A stretch of 41,970 bases of DNA from JAVBPE01 sp031549865 (GCA_031549865.1 JAVBPE010000015.1:1-41970); one strand, 5' to 3'; shown: positions 23,320 to 33,629, numbered from the stretch's first letter. Notes: a model not told the origin generated them from the sequence alone. Numbers and translations are program-made.

Positions 23320-24192
23320 ATGAAAGGTTTATTTACATTAGAACAATTAAGCATAAAAGAAATCGAAGATATTATATCTTTATCTTTAGAATTTAAGGGT
23401 GGACTAAAAAAATCTTATTCAAATAAGAAAATGGCTACTCTTTTTTTTGAAGATTCAACTCGTACACAATATTCTTTCCAAGTTGCGATGATTAACTTAG
23501 GAATAAATGTGGTTTATTTTAATCCCTTAGCCTCTTCAATAAATAAAGGTGAATCCTTATATGATACTGTAAGAACATTTGAATCATTTGGACTTGATGG
23601 ATTAGTTATTAGGCATCAAGCTAATGAATACTATAAAGAACTTGAAAATGTAAAAATTCCAATTTTAAATGGTGGAGATGGAAGTGCAAATCATCCAACT
23701 CAAAGTTTGCTAGATTTAATGACTATTTATGAAGAATTTAAAACTTTTAAAGGTTTAAAGGTATGTATAGTTGGAGATATCTCGCATTCAAGAGTAGCCC
23801 ATACAAATATTGGAATTATGAGGCGCTTAGGAATGGATGTTTATATATCAGGACCAACAGAATTTGATGATGGTAGCGCACCTCATATGGATTTTATTGA
23901 GGCTTGTAAAACTTGTGATGTTATAATGTTATTAAGAGTTCAATTCGAACGTCATAAAGAAAGAATGGGAATTACAGTTGAAGAATATCATAAGAATTAT
24001 GGTATGACAGATGAGAGAGTTTCACAAATGAAAGATAAGGCAATTATAATGCATCCGGCACCTTTTAACCGCGGGGTTGAAATTGCATCAAGTGTTTGTG
24101 AATGTGCTAAATCAAGAATATTTAATCAAATGAGCAATGGGGTATATGTTAGAATGGCTGTTATCTCTAAAGCTTTGGATGGTGAACTATGA
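23320..24192 (+). CDS. pyrB: Aspartate carbamoyltransferase catalytic subunit
   Basis: This 290-residue enzyme condenses carbamoyl phosphate with L-aspartate to N-carbamoylaspartate, step 2 of UMP synthesis. The carbamoyl-phosphate loop is FFEDSTRTQYSF (about residues 44-55). HPTQSLLDL and the C-terminal HPAPFNRGVEI aspartate-binding region are conserved. RVQFERHKE is the mobile loop. It is close to the usual 300-310 residues. No pyrI regulatory subunit follows, as expected in Bacillota. It is the first gene of the operon, with a modest GAGGTG ribosome site, and its stop overlaps pyrC (ATGA). Confidence 0.96.
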   Translation: MKGLFTLEQLSIKEIEDIISLSLEFKGGLKKSYSNKKMATLFFEDSTRTQYSFQVAMINLGINVVYFNPLASSINKGESLYDTVRTFESFGLDGLVIRHQANEYYKELENVKIPILNGGDGSANHPTQSLLDLMTIYEEFKTFKGLKVCIVGDISHSRVAHTNIGIMRRLGMDVYISGPTEFDDGSAPHMDFIEACKTCDVIMLLRVQFERHKERMGITVEEYHKNYGMTDERVSQMKDKAIIMHPAPFNRGVEIASSVCECAKSRIFNQMSNGVYVRMAVISKALDGEL

Positions 24193-25394
24193 TATTACTT
24201 AAAAATGGTTTTATAAATCTAAATAATGAATTAGTTAAACAAGATATATTAATTGAAAATGAAATAATAAAAGAAATTGGTAATATTGAAGTAAAAGATA
24301 ATTACGAAGTTATAGATTGTACCTCTTTATATTTAATGCCTTCAGGAATTGATGTTCATGTGCATTTAAGAGAGCCAGGGTTTACTCATAAGGAAACAAT
24401 CAAGGATGGAACAAAAAGTGCGGCTAAGGGTGGTTTTACAACGATTTTAGCGATGCCAAATTTAAATCCTTTCCCTGATAGTGTAGAAAACATAAAAATT
24501 GAGGAAGAATTAATAAAACAAAATGCCTTAATTGAGGTTATACCATATGGATGTATAACTGTTGGAGAAAAAGATGAAAAATTAGCTGATATTATAAAGC
24601 TTAAAAATCATACAAGATATTTTACAGATGATGGACGCGGTGTTAATAACTTAGAATTGTTACGTGAGGCTATGAAATTAGCTAAAGATAATAATTTAAT
24701 GATTGTATCGCATGCGGAAGACAACTTTTATAAATATGCTCCAGCTGGTGAATATGTTGCGGTGAAAAGAGAAATTGAAATGCTTAAAGATATAAATTGT
24801 AAATATCATTTTTGTCATATCTCAACTAAGGAAAGTTTTGAATATATAAGAGAAGCTCAAAAAGAAGGATTAAATGTAACATGTGAAGTTGCTCCACATC
24901 ATTTATTCTTAAATGAAACTATGATTAATAATAATCCTAATTTTAAAATGAACCCTCCACTTAGGAGTGAGGAGGATAGGCTTTCTACAATTAAGGCTTT
25001 ATTAGATAATACAGCTTTGATGCTTGCAAGTGATCATGCCCCACATACTAAAGAAGAGAAAAGTTTAGAATATGATAAAACTCCAAATGGAATAATAGGT
25101 CTTGAAACAATGATTCCACTTGTATATACTAATTTAATAAAAAATGGTATTGCGACACTTACTGATTTAACAAATTGGTTAGTTACTAATCCGGCGAAAG
25201 TTTTTGGGTTAGAGGCTAATGAAATAAAAGAAAAAAAGTACGCAAATATAATTGCTCTTGATATAAATAACCTTCATACTTATACTGAAGATGAAATTTT
25301 ATCAAAGGGGAAGAACTCTCCATTTGTTGGAATGAGTTTATATGGCTTTAATAAATTAACAATTTATAAAGGCAAAGTAGTTTATAGTGAATAA
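24189..25394 (+). CDS. pyrC: Dihydroorotase
   Basis: This 401-residue class I dihydroorotase cyclises carbamoylaspartate to dihydroorotate, step 3 of the pathway. The zinc-binding HVHLREPG lies near residues 57-64. The other metal ligands are in SHAEDN and FCHIST, and ASDHAPHT carries the catalytic Asp. The start overlaps pyrB by four bases. The metal-binding residues that I can identify are intact. Confidence 0.95.
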   Translation: MILLKNGFINLNNELVKQDILIENEIIKEIGNIEVKDNYEVIDCTSLYLMPSGIDVHVHLREPGFTHKETIKDGTKSAAKGGFTTILAMPNLNPFPDSVENIKIEEELIKQNALIEVIPYGCITVGEKDEKLADIIKLKNHTRYFTDDGRGVNNLELLREAMKLAKDNNLMIVSHAEDNFYKYAPAGEYVAVKREIEMLKDINCKYHFCHISTKESFEYIREAQKEGLNVTCEVAPHHLFLNETMINNNPNFKMNPPLRSEEDRLSTIKALLDNTALMLASDHAPHTKEEKSLEYDKTPNGIIGLETMIPLVYTNLIKNGIATLTDLTNWLVTNPAKVFGLEANEIKEKKYANIIALDINNLHTYTEDEILSKGKNSPFVGMSLYGFNKLTIYKGKVVYSE

Positions 25395-25404
25395 GGAGAA
25401 CTAT

Positions 25405-26502
25405 ATGAAGAAAAAATTAGTCTTAGAAAATGGTAAAGTATTTATTGGCGAAGGTTTTGGATCAAATGAAGAAAAAATAGCTGAAATAGTTTTTAATACA
25501 TCGATGGTAGGATATCAAGAAATATTATCTGACCCATCATATTGTGATCAAATAGTAGTTATGAGTTATCCATTAATTGGTAACTATGGATTAGCTGAGG
25601 ATGACTATGAGTCAAAAGAAATCTTCTTATCAGGATTTATTGTAAATGAATATAATGATAAACCATCTAACTTCCGTTTCACAAAAACATTGGCTGAAGA
25701 AATGGAAGATACTAACGTAAGTGGAATATATGGAATTGATACTAGAGAATTAGTTAAGATAATAAGAGATAATGGCGCAATGAAAGCAATTATTACTGAT
25801 ATAGAACTAAGTGATGAAGATTGCTTAAATAAGCTTAACGCTTATCAATTTCCAACAAATCAACTTAAAAAAGTGTCAACAAAGAAAGCTTGGATATCAC
25901 GTACTAGAAATCCACTTAACACTGTAGTTGCGATTGATTGCGGTTGCAAATTAAATATTGTTCGTAAATTAAATGAAGCAAGATGTAATGTGATTGTCTT
26001 GCCTTACACGGCAACATATAATGATGTAATAAAATATAATCCTGATGGAGTATTTATATCTAATGGTCCTGGGGATCCAGTTAATGCTGAAAGTGTTATC
26101 AATCTTGTTAAAGATTTAAAAGGAAAATTACCAATCTTAGGAATTTGCTTAGGACATCAAATAATTGCCTTAGCTTATGGAGCACAAACTTATAAAATGA
26201 AGTTTGGGCACCGCGGTGCAAACCATCCTGTTAAAAATCTATTAACCGATAAAGTTGAAATAACTTCTCAAAATCACAGTTATGCGATAGATACTAAAAC
26301 TTTAGTTGGGACAGGCTTAGAATTAACACATATTAATTTATTAGATAATGAAGCAGAAGGAATAATGGATAAAGAAAATGATGTAATATCTGTTCAATAC
26401 CATCCAGAGTCTGCAGCTGGTCCTGAAGACAGCGAATATATTTTCAAGAAGTTTATAGACTTAATGAATAAAGGAGTATTAAAAAATGCCAAAAAGAACT
26501 GA
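25405..26502 (+). CDS. carA: Carbamoyl-phosphate synthase small (glutaminase) subunit
   Basis: This 365-residue glutamine amidotransferase subunit (also called pyrAA in Bacillus) passes ammonia to CarB. The N-terminal CarA-specific domain ends near residue 170. The class I amidotransferase domain has the nucleophile Cys in LGICLGHQ and the His-Glu pair in QYHPESAAGPED. The start at 25405 is set by AAGGAG (25393-25398), which overlaps the pyrC stop. A GTG at 25387 would precede the ribosome site. The 3' end overlaps carB by 17 bp. Confidence 0.96.
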   Translation: MKKKLVLENGKVFIGEGFGSNEEKIAEIVFNTSMVGYQEILSDPSYCDQIVVMSYPLIGNYGLAEDDYESKEIFLSGFIVNEYNDKPSNFRFTKTLAEEMEDTNVSGIYGIDTRELVKIIRDNGAMKAIITDIELSDEDCLNKLNAYQFPTNQLKKVSTKKAWISRTRNPLNTVVAIDCGCKLNIVRKLNEARCNVIVLPYTATYNDVIKYNPDGVFISNGPGDPVNAESVINLVKDLKGKLPILGICLGHQIIALAYGAQTYKMKFGHRGANHPVKNLLTDKVEITSQNHSYAIDTKTLVGTGLELTHINLLDNEAEGIMDKENDVISVQYHPESAAGPEDSEYIFKKFIDLMNKGVLKNAKKN

Positions 26503-29500
26503 TCTTAAAAAAATAATGATAATTGGTAGTGGTCCAATCGTAATTGGTCAAGGTGCTGAGTTTGACTATGCTGGTACTCAAGCATGTTTGGCATTAAAAG
26601 AAGAAGGTTATGAAGTTGTACTTGTAAACTCTAATCCAGCTACAATTATGACTGATACTAAAATTGCCGATAAAATTTACATGGAACCTCTTGATTTAGA
26701 ACATGTTGCAAAAATTATACGCTATGAAAGACCTGATGGACTTCTTTGTTCAATTGGTGGACAAACTGGATTAAATTTAGGAATGCAATTATCAACTAAA
26801 GGAATTTTAGAAGAATGCCAAGTTGAACTATTAGGCACTTCATATGATGCAATTTCTAAGGCTGAAGACCGTGAATTATTTAAGAAATTATGTCAAGAAA
26901 TTGGTGAACCTATCTTAGAAGCATATACGGCAACTAACTTAGATCAAGCTTTACAAGCTGCAAAGAAAATTGGCTATCCAATTATTATTCGTCCAGCCTT
27001 CACACTAGGTGGGACTGGTGGAGGATTTGCAGATGATGATGATGAATTAATTGAAATTTGTAAAAATGCCTTTAAGCTTTCTCCAGTAGGACAAGTGCTT
27101 GTTGAAAAATCAATGAAAGGTTATAAAGAAATTGAATATGAAGTAATGCGTGATAAAAATGATACAGCAATAGTTGTCTGTAACATGGAAAACGTTGACC
27201 CAGTAGGAATCCATACAGGGGATTCAATTGTAGTTGCGCCAAGCCAAACATTAACAAATAAAGAATGCCAAATGCTACGTAATAGTGCTTTAAAAATTAT
27301 TCGTGCATTAGGAATTGAAGGTGGATGTAACGTTCAATTCTCACTTGATCCATATTCATTTCAATATTATGTTATAGAAGTAAATCCACGTGTATCACGT
27401 TCATCTGCCTTAGCTTCTAAAGCAACAGGATTTCCAATTGCGAGAGTATCTGCAAAAATTGCATGTGGACTTCGTTTAGATGAAATTAAAATTGCGAATA
27501 CTTATGCAGCATTTGAACCTACATTAGATTATGTAGTTGCGAAGGTTCCACGTTTCCCTTTTGATAAGTTCTCTAGTGCAAATCGTTCACTTTCAACTCA
27601 AATGAAAGCTACTGGGGAAGTTATGTCACTTGGAACATCAATTGAAGAAGCATTATTAAAGGCTGTACGTTCATTAGAAATTAAAGCATATCACTTAGAA
27701 TTAAAAGAATTAAATGGTTTAAGTGAAGAAGAATTAATGAAGAAAATTGATCGTCATACGGATGAAAGATTATATGAAATGTGTCATGCCCTAAGAATAG
27801 GTGTTTCAATCGAAAAATTATATCAAGCTACAAAAATTGATAAATACTTTATTGAAAAATTAAATAACATTGTTAAGTTTGAAGAAGTTATTAAAAACAA
27901 TGTAATGAATATTGAAATATTAAAGCAAGCTAAGAAAATGGGATTTTCTGACCAATATATCGCAGAATGCTTTAATATGGATGAAATAGAAATTTATAAT
28001 ATTAGAAAAGCTAATAATATTTATCCAGTTTATAAGATGATAGATACATGTGCAGCTGAATTCAAATCATATATTCCATATTTATATTCAACTTATGCAA
28101 ATGAAAACGAATCAATTGTAAGTGATAAGAAAAAAGTTATAGTATTAGGCTCTGGCCCTATTCGTATTGGTCAAGGGGTTGAATTTGACTATTCTACCGT
28201 ACATGCTGTATGGGCAATTCAAGAAGAAGGCTATGAAGCAATCGTTATTAATAATAACCCTGAAACTGTATCAACAGATTACACATTATCAGATAAATTA
28301 TATTTTGAACCATTAACATTTGAAGATGTTATGAACATAATTGATTTAGAAAAACCATTAGGAGTAATCGTTGCTTTAGGTGGACAAACTGCAATTAACT
28401 TAGCTTCAAGTTTAGATAAAGCAGGAGTTAATATAATTGGTAGTAGTGCTCACTCGATTGATTTAGCAGAAGACCGTGATTTATTTGAAGAAGTAATTAA
28501 AAGTCTAAATATTCCAATGCCTATTGGTCAAGCAGTATTTAGTGTAGAAGATGCAGTAAAAACGGCTAAAAATATAGGTTATCCAGTATTAGTTCGTCCA
28601 TCATTTGTCTTAGGTGGAAGAATGATGCACATTGTTTATGAAGAAAAAGTATTAAGAAAATTTGTTAAAGAAGCAATCGATTTAAACCCAAAACATCCGG
28701 TATTAGTAGATAAATATATCGTTGGTCAAGAATGTGAAGTTGATGCAGTTTGTGATGGAGTTGATGTATTTATTCCAGGAATTATGGAACATATTGAAAA
28801 GACTGGTGTTCATAGTGGAGACTCTATGAGCGTATACCCTCCTTATTCTTTAAGTCAACGTGTTAAAGATATAATTTGTGATTACACTACAAGAATCGGT
28901 GTTGCTTTAAAAATAGTTGGACCATTTAATATTCAATTTATTGTTGAAACTGATGAAACAGTTTCAATCATTGAAGTTAATCCGCGTTCAAGCCGTAGTG
29001 TTCCATTCTTAGCAAAATCAACAGGAGTAGCGGTTGCGAATATTTCAACTAAAGTAATGTTAGGACATTCTTTAAAAGAATTAGGTTATGTAGGATCATA
29101 TCCTGAAAAAACAAAATGGTTTGTTAAATCACCAACATTCTCATTTACTAAAATTACAGGACTTGATGCTGTATTATCTCCAGAAATGAAATCAACTGGA
29201 GAGGCAATCGGTTATGATAAGAGTTTAAATAGAGCTTTATATAAATCACTTAAAGCCAGTGGACAACGTGTTACAAATTACGGTACAGTATTTGCAACTG
29301 TTGCCGATGCTGATAAAGAGGTTGCAACACCACTTATAAAACGATTCTATGATTTAGGATTTAATATTGAAGCGACAAGTGGAACTGCAAAACATTTAAG
29401 AGAACAAGGTATTCGTACACGTGTAAGAATGAAGATTAGTGATGGTTCTGAAGAAATACTAGTAGCTTTAAGAAAAGGCTATGTAACTTATGTCATTAAC

Positions 29501-29665
29501 ACAACTTCTGAAGGTGATGACCAAACTAGAAATGATGGTACTTTAATTAGAAGAACTGCTATTGATAATAATGTTCCAGTATTTACATGTTTAGACACAG
29601 TAAATGTATTATTAAATGTGCTTGAAGAAACTACTATGGGTATTTCAACAATAGACGCAGAATAG
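26486..29665 (+). CDS. carB: Carbamoyl-phosphate synthase large subunit
   Basis: This 1059-residue enzyme makes carbamoyl phosphate from bicarbonate, ammonia and two ATP. The two homologous ATP-grasp halves are evident. The first starts MIIGSGPIVIGQGAEFDYAG and the second starts VLGSGPIRIGQGVEFDYS at about residue 550. Each contains an EVNPR(V/S)SRS motif. The C-terminal 120 residues form the MGS-like allosteric domain (about 940-1059), where UMP and other effectors bind in other bacteria. The length is normal. It overlaps carA and is the largest gene in the operon. Confidence 0.97.
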   Translation: MPKRTDLKKIMIIGSGPIVIGQGAEFDYAGTQACLALKEEGYEVVLVNSNPATIMTDTKIADKIYMEPLDLEHVAKIIRYERPDGLLCSIGGQTGLNLGMQLSTKGILEECQVELLGTSYDAISKAEDRELFKKLCQEIGEPILEAYTATNLDQALQAAKKIGYPIIIRPAFTLGGTGGGFADDDDELIEICKNAFKLSPVGQVLVEKSMKGYKEIEYEVMRDKNDTAIVVCNMENVDPVGIHTGDSIVVAPSQTLTNKECQMLRNSALKIIRALGIEGGCNVQFSLDPYSFQYYVIEVNPRVSRSSALASKATGFPIARVSAKIACGLRLDEIKIANTYAAFEPTLDYVVAKVPRFPFDKFSSANRSLSTQMKATGEVMSLGTSIEEALLKAVRSLEIKAYHLELKELNGLSEEELMKKIDRHTDERLYEMCHALRIGVSIEKLYQATKIDKYFIEKLNNIVKFEEVIKNNVMNIEILKQAKKMGFSDQYIAECFNMDEIEIYNIRKANNIYPVYKMIDTCAAEFKSYIPYLYSTYANENESIVSDKKKVIVLGSGPIRIGQGVEFDYSTVHAVWAIQEEGYEAIVINNNPETVSTDYTLSDKLYFEPLTFEDVMNIIDLEKPLGVIVALGGQTAINLASSLDKAGVNIIGSSAHSIDLAEDRDLFEEVIKSLNIPMPIGQAVFSVEDAVKTAKNIGYPVLVRPSFVLGGRMMHIVYEEKVLRKFVKEAIDLNPKHPVLVDKYIVGQECEVDAVCDGVDVFIPGIMEHIEKTGVHSGDSMSVYPPYSLSQRVKDIICDYTTRIGVALKIVGPFNIQFIVETDETVSIIEVNPRSSRSVPFLAKSTGVAVANISTKVMLGHSLKELGYVGSYPEKTKWFVKSPTFSFTKITGLDAVLSPEMKSTGEAIGYDKSLNRALYKSLKASGQRVTNYGTVFATVADADKEVATPLIKRFYDLGFNIEATSGTAKHLREQGIRTRVRMKISDGSEEILVALRKGYVTYVINTTSEGDDQTRNDGTLIRRTAIDNNVPVFTCLDTVNVLLNVLEETTMGISTIDAE

Positions 29666-29674
29666 GAGATTTTT

Positions 29675-30403
29675 ATGAAACAAGTATTACTAGAAATAAA
29701 AGAGAATAAAAAGGTTACTAATGATGTTTATCAAATGACTTTAGAAGGTGATTTAAGTTCAATTAAGAATTCTGGTGAATTTGTTGAATTAAAATTAGAT
29801 AATTACTACTTACGTCGTCCTATAAGTGTTTCAGATTATGACTCTAACCATCTTGTATTATTATATAAGGTGCTAGGTCATGGAACAAAAGATATGACAG
29901 GTTTTAAACCTGGTATGAAATTAGATACATTAGTTAATTTAGGTAATGGATTTGATTTATCAAAAAGCCAAAGGCCATTACTCATTGGTGGTGGAATTGG
30001 TTTAGCTCCACTTTATAACTTAGCTAAAAAGTTTAATGAACAAAATATAAAACCAATAATTATCTTAGGCTTTAGAAATAAAGAAGAAATGTATTATGTT
30101 AATGAACTTAAAAAATTTGGTGAAGTAATAGTTACAACAGATGATGGATCATATGGATTTAAAGGTAATGCGGTATCTTATTTAAAGGAAAATGAAGTTA
30201 ATTATGATTTCTATTATGCATGTGGACCACTTGTAATGTTAAAATATTTAAGTCTACATAATCCAAATGGTGAGGTTTCACTAGAAGCAAGAATGGGTTG
30301 TGGGTTTGGAGCATGTATGGGATGCTCAATTGAAACAACTAATGGTCCAAAAAGAGTTTGTAAAGAAGGTCCAGTGTTCATGGCAAGTGAGGTAATATGG
30401 TAA
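29675..30403 (+). CDS. pyrK: Dihydroorotate dehydrogenase electron-transfer subunit
   Basis: This 242-residue FAD and [2Fe-2S] subunit passes electrons from dihydroorotate dehydrogenase B to NAD+. The FAD-binding YYLRRPISV motif and the nucleotide-binding LLIGGGIGLAPLYNLA stretch are present. The C-terminal cluster motif is C-x4-C-x2-C-x11-C (from MGCGFGACMGCS to VCKEG). GGAGA lies before the ATG. Its stop overlaps pyrD. The presence of pyrK with a class 1B PyrD indicates an NAD-linked, anaerobe-compatible enzyme. Confidence 0.95.
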   Translation: MKQVLLEIKENKKVTNDVYQMTLEGDLSSIKNSGEFVELKLDNYYLRRPISVSDYDSNHLVLLYKVLGHGTKDMTGFKPGMKLDTLVNLGNGFDLSKSQRPLLIGGGIGLAPLYNLAKKFNEQNIKPIIILGFRNKEEMYYVNELKKFGEVIVTTDDGSYGFKGNAVSYLKENEVNYDFYYACGPLVMLKYLSLHNPNGEVSLEARMGCGFGACMGCSIETTNGPKRVCKEGPVFMASEVIW

Positions 30404-31314
30404 TGGATATGAAAATTAAATTTTTAAATCATACATTAAATAATCCAGTTATACCTGCTAGTGGAACATTCGGTTTTGGATATGAATTTCATGACTTTTA
30501 TGATATAAATATATTAGGTTCTATATGTTTAAAAGGAACTACAAAAGAAGCTAGATACGGTAATCCATTACCAAGAATAGCAGAATGCAAATCAGGTTTA
30601 ATTAATGCTATTGGACTTCAAAATCCAGGAGTATTAAATGTAGTTAATCATGAAGTTAAAGAACTAGCTAAAGTATATAATTATAAAGCTATCGCAAACG
30701 TCGGTGGCCATAGCTTAGAAGAATATTTATATACTGTTGAAAAGTTTAATGATTGTGATGAAGTATTTGCAGTAGAATTAAATATTAGTTGTCCTAACGT
30801 TAAAGGTGGAGGTATGACATTTGGGTTAGATCCAAATACGGCTTACTCTTTAGTTAAGGAAGTTAAAAAAGTTGCGACAAAACCAATAATTGTAAAATTA
30901 TCACCTAATGTTACAGACATTGTAAAAATGGCTAAGGCAGTTGAAGATGCTGGGGCTGATGCAATAAGCCTAATAAATACTTTAGTAGGTATGCGAATTG
31001 ATTTAAAAACTGCCAAACCTATTATTAGTGTTAAAAAAGGTGGATATAGTGGACCTGGAATATTCCCTGTTGCACTTAGAATGGTCTATGAAGTCTCACA
31101 AGCGGTTCAAATTCCAGTTATTGGAATGGGTGGAATCGAAAATGCTTATGATGTAATTGAAATGATGTATGCTGGAGCGAGTTTAGTAATGGTAGGGGCT
31201 CAAAACTTAGTTGACCCTTATGCCTGCAAAAAAATTATTGAAGATTTACCAAAAGTAATGGAAGAATTAAAAATAACAAATTTAAGCGATATAATCGGGA
31301 GGTCTTTTAAATGA
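30397..31314 (+). CDS. pyrD: Dihydroorotate dehydrogenase B catalytic subunit
   Basis: This FMN enzyme of about 305 residues oxidises dihydroorotate to orotate, step 4 of the pathway. It is class 1B, since the catalytic Cys lies in ELNISCPNVKGGG and PyrK is adjacent. PASGTFGFGYEF and the FMN-phosphate GMGGIENAYD segment are conserved. The start is uncertain. ATG at 30397, 30403 (overlapping the pyrK stop as TAATG) and 30409 are all in frame near GTGAGGT. The difference is at most four residues. Overlap with pyrF is four bases. Confidence 0.95.
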   Translation: MVMDMKIKFLNHTLNNPVIPASGTFGFGYEFHDFYDINILGSICLKGTTKEARYGNPLPRIAECKSGLINAIGLQNPGVLNVVNHEVKELAKVYNYKAIANVGGHSLEEYLYTVEKFNDCDEVFAVELNISCPNVKGGGMTFGLDPNTAYSLVKEVKKVATKPIIVKLSPNVTDIVKMAKAVEDAGADAISLINTLVGMRIDLKTAKPIISVKKGGYSGPGIFPVALRMVYEVSQAVQIPVIGMGGIENAYDVIEMMYAGASLVMVGAQNLVDPYACKKIIEDLPKVMEELKITNLSDIIGRSFK

Positions 31315-32000
31315 ATGATGTAATTATAGCTTGTGATTTTTCAAGCCAAGAAGAATTATTTACTTTCTTAAAACCATTTCAAGGTTTAAATCCATTTTTA
31401 AAAGTTGGAATGGAATTATATTATAAAGAAGGTCCACAGTTAGTAAAAAAATTAAAAGATATGGGCTGTAAGATATTCTTAGATTTAAAACTACACGATA
31501 TTCCAACAACTGTTCATAAAGCAATGAAAAATATTGCATCACTTGGTGTTGAAATAACTAACTGTCATGCTGCTGGTGGAATATTAATGATGCAAGAAGC
31601 TAAAAAAGGTTTAAAAGAAGGTTCAATTGATGGTAAAGAAACTCTATTAATTGCGGTTACTCAATTAACATCAACTTCTGATGAAATAATGAATAATGAA
31701 TTATTAATTCCAGGGCATGTTAATGATGTAGTTAAAGCATATGCATTAAATGCTAAAAAAGCAGGACTTGAAGGAGTTGTCTGTTCAGCTCTTGAAGCTT
31801 CAATCATGAAAGAAATTGGGATGATTTCTGTTACACCTGGTATTAGATTTGCTGATGATTCAAAAGATGATCAAAAGCGTGTTGCAACACCAAGCTATGC
31901 AAAAGAATTAGGAGCTAGTTATATTGTTGTAGGACGTTCAATAACTGCAGCCACTGATCCAGTAGCTGCATATAAAAGATGTGTGAAGGAGTTTTGTTAA
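31311..32000 (+). CDS. pyrF: Orotidine 5'-phosphate decarboxylase
   Basis: This 229-residue TIM-barrel enzyme converts OMP to UMP, the last step of the pathway. The catalytic Lys-Asp tetrad is in LDLKLHDIPTTV (about residues 57-68). The phosphate-binding TPGIRFADD and YIVVGRSIT segments are present. GGGAGG lies 8 bases before the ATG, inside the end of pyrD (overlap ATGA). Confidence 0.96.
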   Translation: MNDVIIACDFSSQEELFTFLKPFQGLNPFLKVGMELYYKEGPQLVKKLKDMGCKIFLDLKLHDIPTTVHKAMKNIASLGVEITNCHAAGGILMMQEAKKGLKEGSIDGKETLLIAVTQLTSTSDEIMNNELLIPGHVNDVVKAYALNAKKAGLEGVVCSALEASIMKEIGMISVTPGIRFADDSKDDQKRVATPSYAKELGASYIVVGRSITAATDPVAAYKRCVKEFC

Positions 32001-32001
32001 T

Positions 32002-32643
32002 ATGAATAATTTAAGTGTTGAAGTTGCAAAAGCATTATTAAGCATAAAAGCTGTATTTTTAAAACCACAAGATCCATTTACATGGGCAAGTGGAATTAAA
32101 TCACCAATTTATTGTGATAATAGATTAACTCTATCATTTCCAGAAGTACGTGATATTATCGAAAATGGATTAGCAAACACTATTAAAGAAAAGTTCCCTA
32201 CATGTGAAGTTATTATGGGAACATCTACTGCCGGTATTGCTCATGCTGCATATGTATCTGAAATTTTAAGATTACCAATGGGATATGTACGTGGTGGTGC
32301 AAAAGACCATGGTCGTGGAAATCAAATTGAAGGAATTATACCTACTGGTAAAGATGTAGTTGTAATTGAAGACTTGATATCTACTGCAGGATCATCAATT
32401 GAAGTTGTTGAAGTATTACGTGAGGCTGGATGTAACGTACTTGGTATAGTATCTATATTTACCTACAATTTACAAAAAGGAATTGAAAAATTAGCTGCCG
32501 CAAATGTCATAAATTATTCACTTTCTAATTTTGAAGTGCTAGCAGAATTTGCTGCAAACAATAATTACATTGAACCACAAGATCTTAAAAAGATTTTAGC
32601 GTTTCAAAAGAATCCTTCAGATCCAGCATGGATGGATTTATAA
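32002..32643 (+). CDS. pyrE: Orotate phosphoribosyltransferase
   Basis: This 213-residue enzyme joins orotate and PRPP to give OMP. The PRPP loop is VVVIEDLISTAGSS (about residues 115-128). The flexible-loop region KDHGRGNQIEG and the orotate-contact TWASGIKSPIYCDNR are conserved. The ribosome site AAGGAG lies inside the end of pyrF, one base separating stop and start. It is the last gene of the pyr operon; a terminator follows. Confidence 0.96.
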   Translation: MNNLSVEVAKALLSIKAVFLKPQDPFTWASGIKSPIYCDNRLTLSFPEVRDIIENGLANTIKEKFPTCEVIMGTSTAGIAHAAYVSEILRLPMGYVRGGAKDHGRGNQIEGIIPTGKDVVVIEDLISTAGSSIEVVEVLREAGCNVLGIVSIFTYNLQKGIEKLAAANVINYSLSNFEVLAEFAANNNYIEPQDLKKILAFQKNPSDPAWMDL

Positions 32644-32650
32644 TTTCAAT

Positions 32651-32679
32651 AAAAAACCGAACTTTTCGTTCGGTTTTTA
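32651..32679 (+). terminator. Intrinsic terminator of the pyr operon
   Basis: AAAAACCGAAC pairs perfectly with GTTCGGTTTTT around the loop TTTTC. It ends the eight-gene operon just after pyrE. Confidence 0.92.
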
Positions 32680-32824
32680 TCATTTTATACTATTTTCATC
32701 AAAAAAAATGCTAATTCTACTTTTAGTAGAGTAAAAAACTTGAAACTTTCCAAATACGTAAGTCGAAAAAGCAATATATATGTTAAACTGACGTTGGGTA
32801 AACTTAGCGAAGAAAGGAGAAAAT

Positions 32825-33625
32825 ATGGACACAATTGGAGTAAATATAAAAAGGAAAAGGGATAGTATGGGAATTACTCAACGAGAATTAGGGGAATTGT
32901 TGGGTGTATCCGATACTATTGTGTGTAGATGGGAAAAAGGTGTACTTAAACCAGATGTTAACGATATTCCTGCTATAGCAAGAATACTAGATATTTCTAT
33001 TGAAGAATTATTTGGTAAAGATGACAAACAGGATAAAGTTAAAGCTACTACAATTGTTGATTTTAAGCATATTATGCATTATAAAGCTGCAACATTTGCT
33101 TGTATAGTCGTTAGTCTGATGAGCATTATATTTTACGTACTGCAAGATATAGTGTATTACGAATCACTAGAACTTTATATATCCTTTCAAGTGATAAGTA
33201 TTTCATCAGCCGTAATAAGTCCCATATTTTATTGCTTTTTTCGCTTACGTTATCTAAGCCAAATAGAATATAAAGAAAACAAATTTGAATATAATAAGGC
33301 CTTAAGAACCTGGGAAGTATATTTCTTATTAATATATGCAGTGGTTTTTATATATGTTGCAATAGAACTGAAATCATTTATAGAAATGATTTATTCAGTT
33401 TTACCAATGTTAATTATTTTATTTTATGTATTTATGGTTTATAAAGTTAAAAATATGACTAAAAAATCGCTATTATTTTTATTTCTTGGAATTGGAACGA
33501 ATATAATAAGTTTTATTTGTATGAATTTTTATGTATTTAATAATTTATTTGTCCAACTTTTTCTATTTTATTTATTTAGTTTCTTTTATGTTATGGCTTA
33601 TAAATTTGCAAAAATAAAGGAGTAG
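32825..33625 (+). CDS. Membrane-tethered XRE-family transcriptional regulator
   Basis: This 266-residue protein has an N-terminal Cro/C1-type helix-turn-helix (about residues 5-62, GITQRELGELLGVSDTIVCRWEKG). A short charged linker follows, then about six hydrophobic segments from about residue 90 to 260. The DNA-binding domain would therefore be held at the inner face of the membrane. AGAAAGGAG precedes the ATG. It is followed after 4 bp by a gene for an exported protein, so the two are cotranscribed and probably functionally linked, perhaps as sensor/regulator and effector or immunity. The inverted repeat TCTAC/GTAGA (about 32715-32729) upstream could be its operator; that is only a guess. 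Confidence 0.82.
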   Translation: MDTIGVNIKRKRDSMGITQRELGELLGVSDTIVCRWEKGVLKPDVNDIPAIARILDISIEELFGKDDKQDKVKATTIVDFKHIMHYKAATFACIVVSLMSIIFYVLQDIVYYESLELYISFQVISISSAVISPIFYCFFRLRYLSQIEYKENKFEYNKALRTWEVYFLLIYAVVFIYVAIELKSFIEMIYSVLPMLIILFYVFMVYKVKNMTKKSLLFLFLGIGTNIISFICMNFYVFNNLFVQLFLFYLFSFFYVMAYKFAKIKE

Positions 33626-33629
33626 TATA

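Noticed and set aside
32740..32790. Promoter of the membrane HTH gene
   Set aside because: TTGAAA and TTAAAC-type boxes exist but at unsuitable spacing; a specific promoter cannot be supported.
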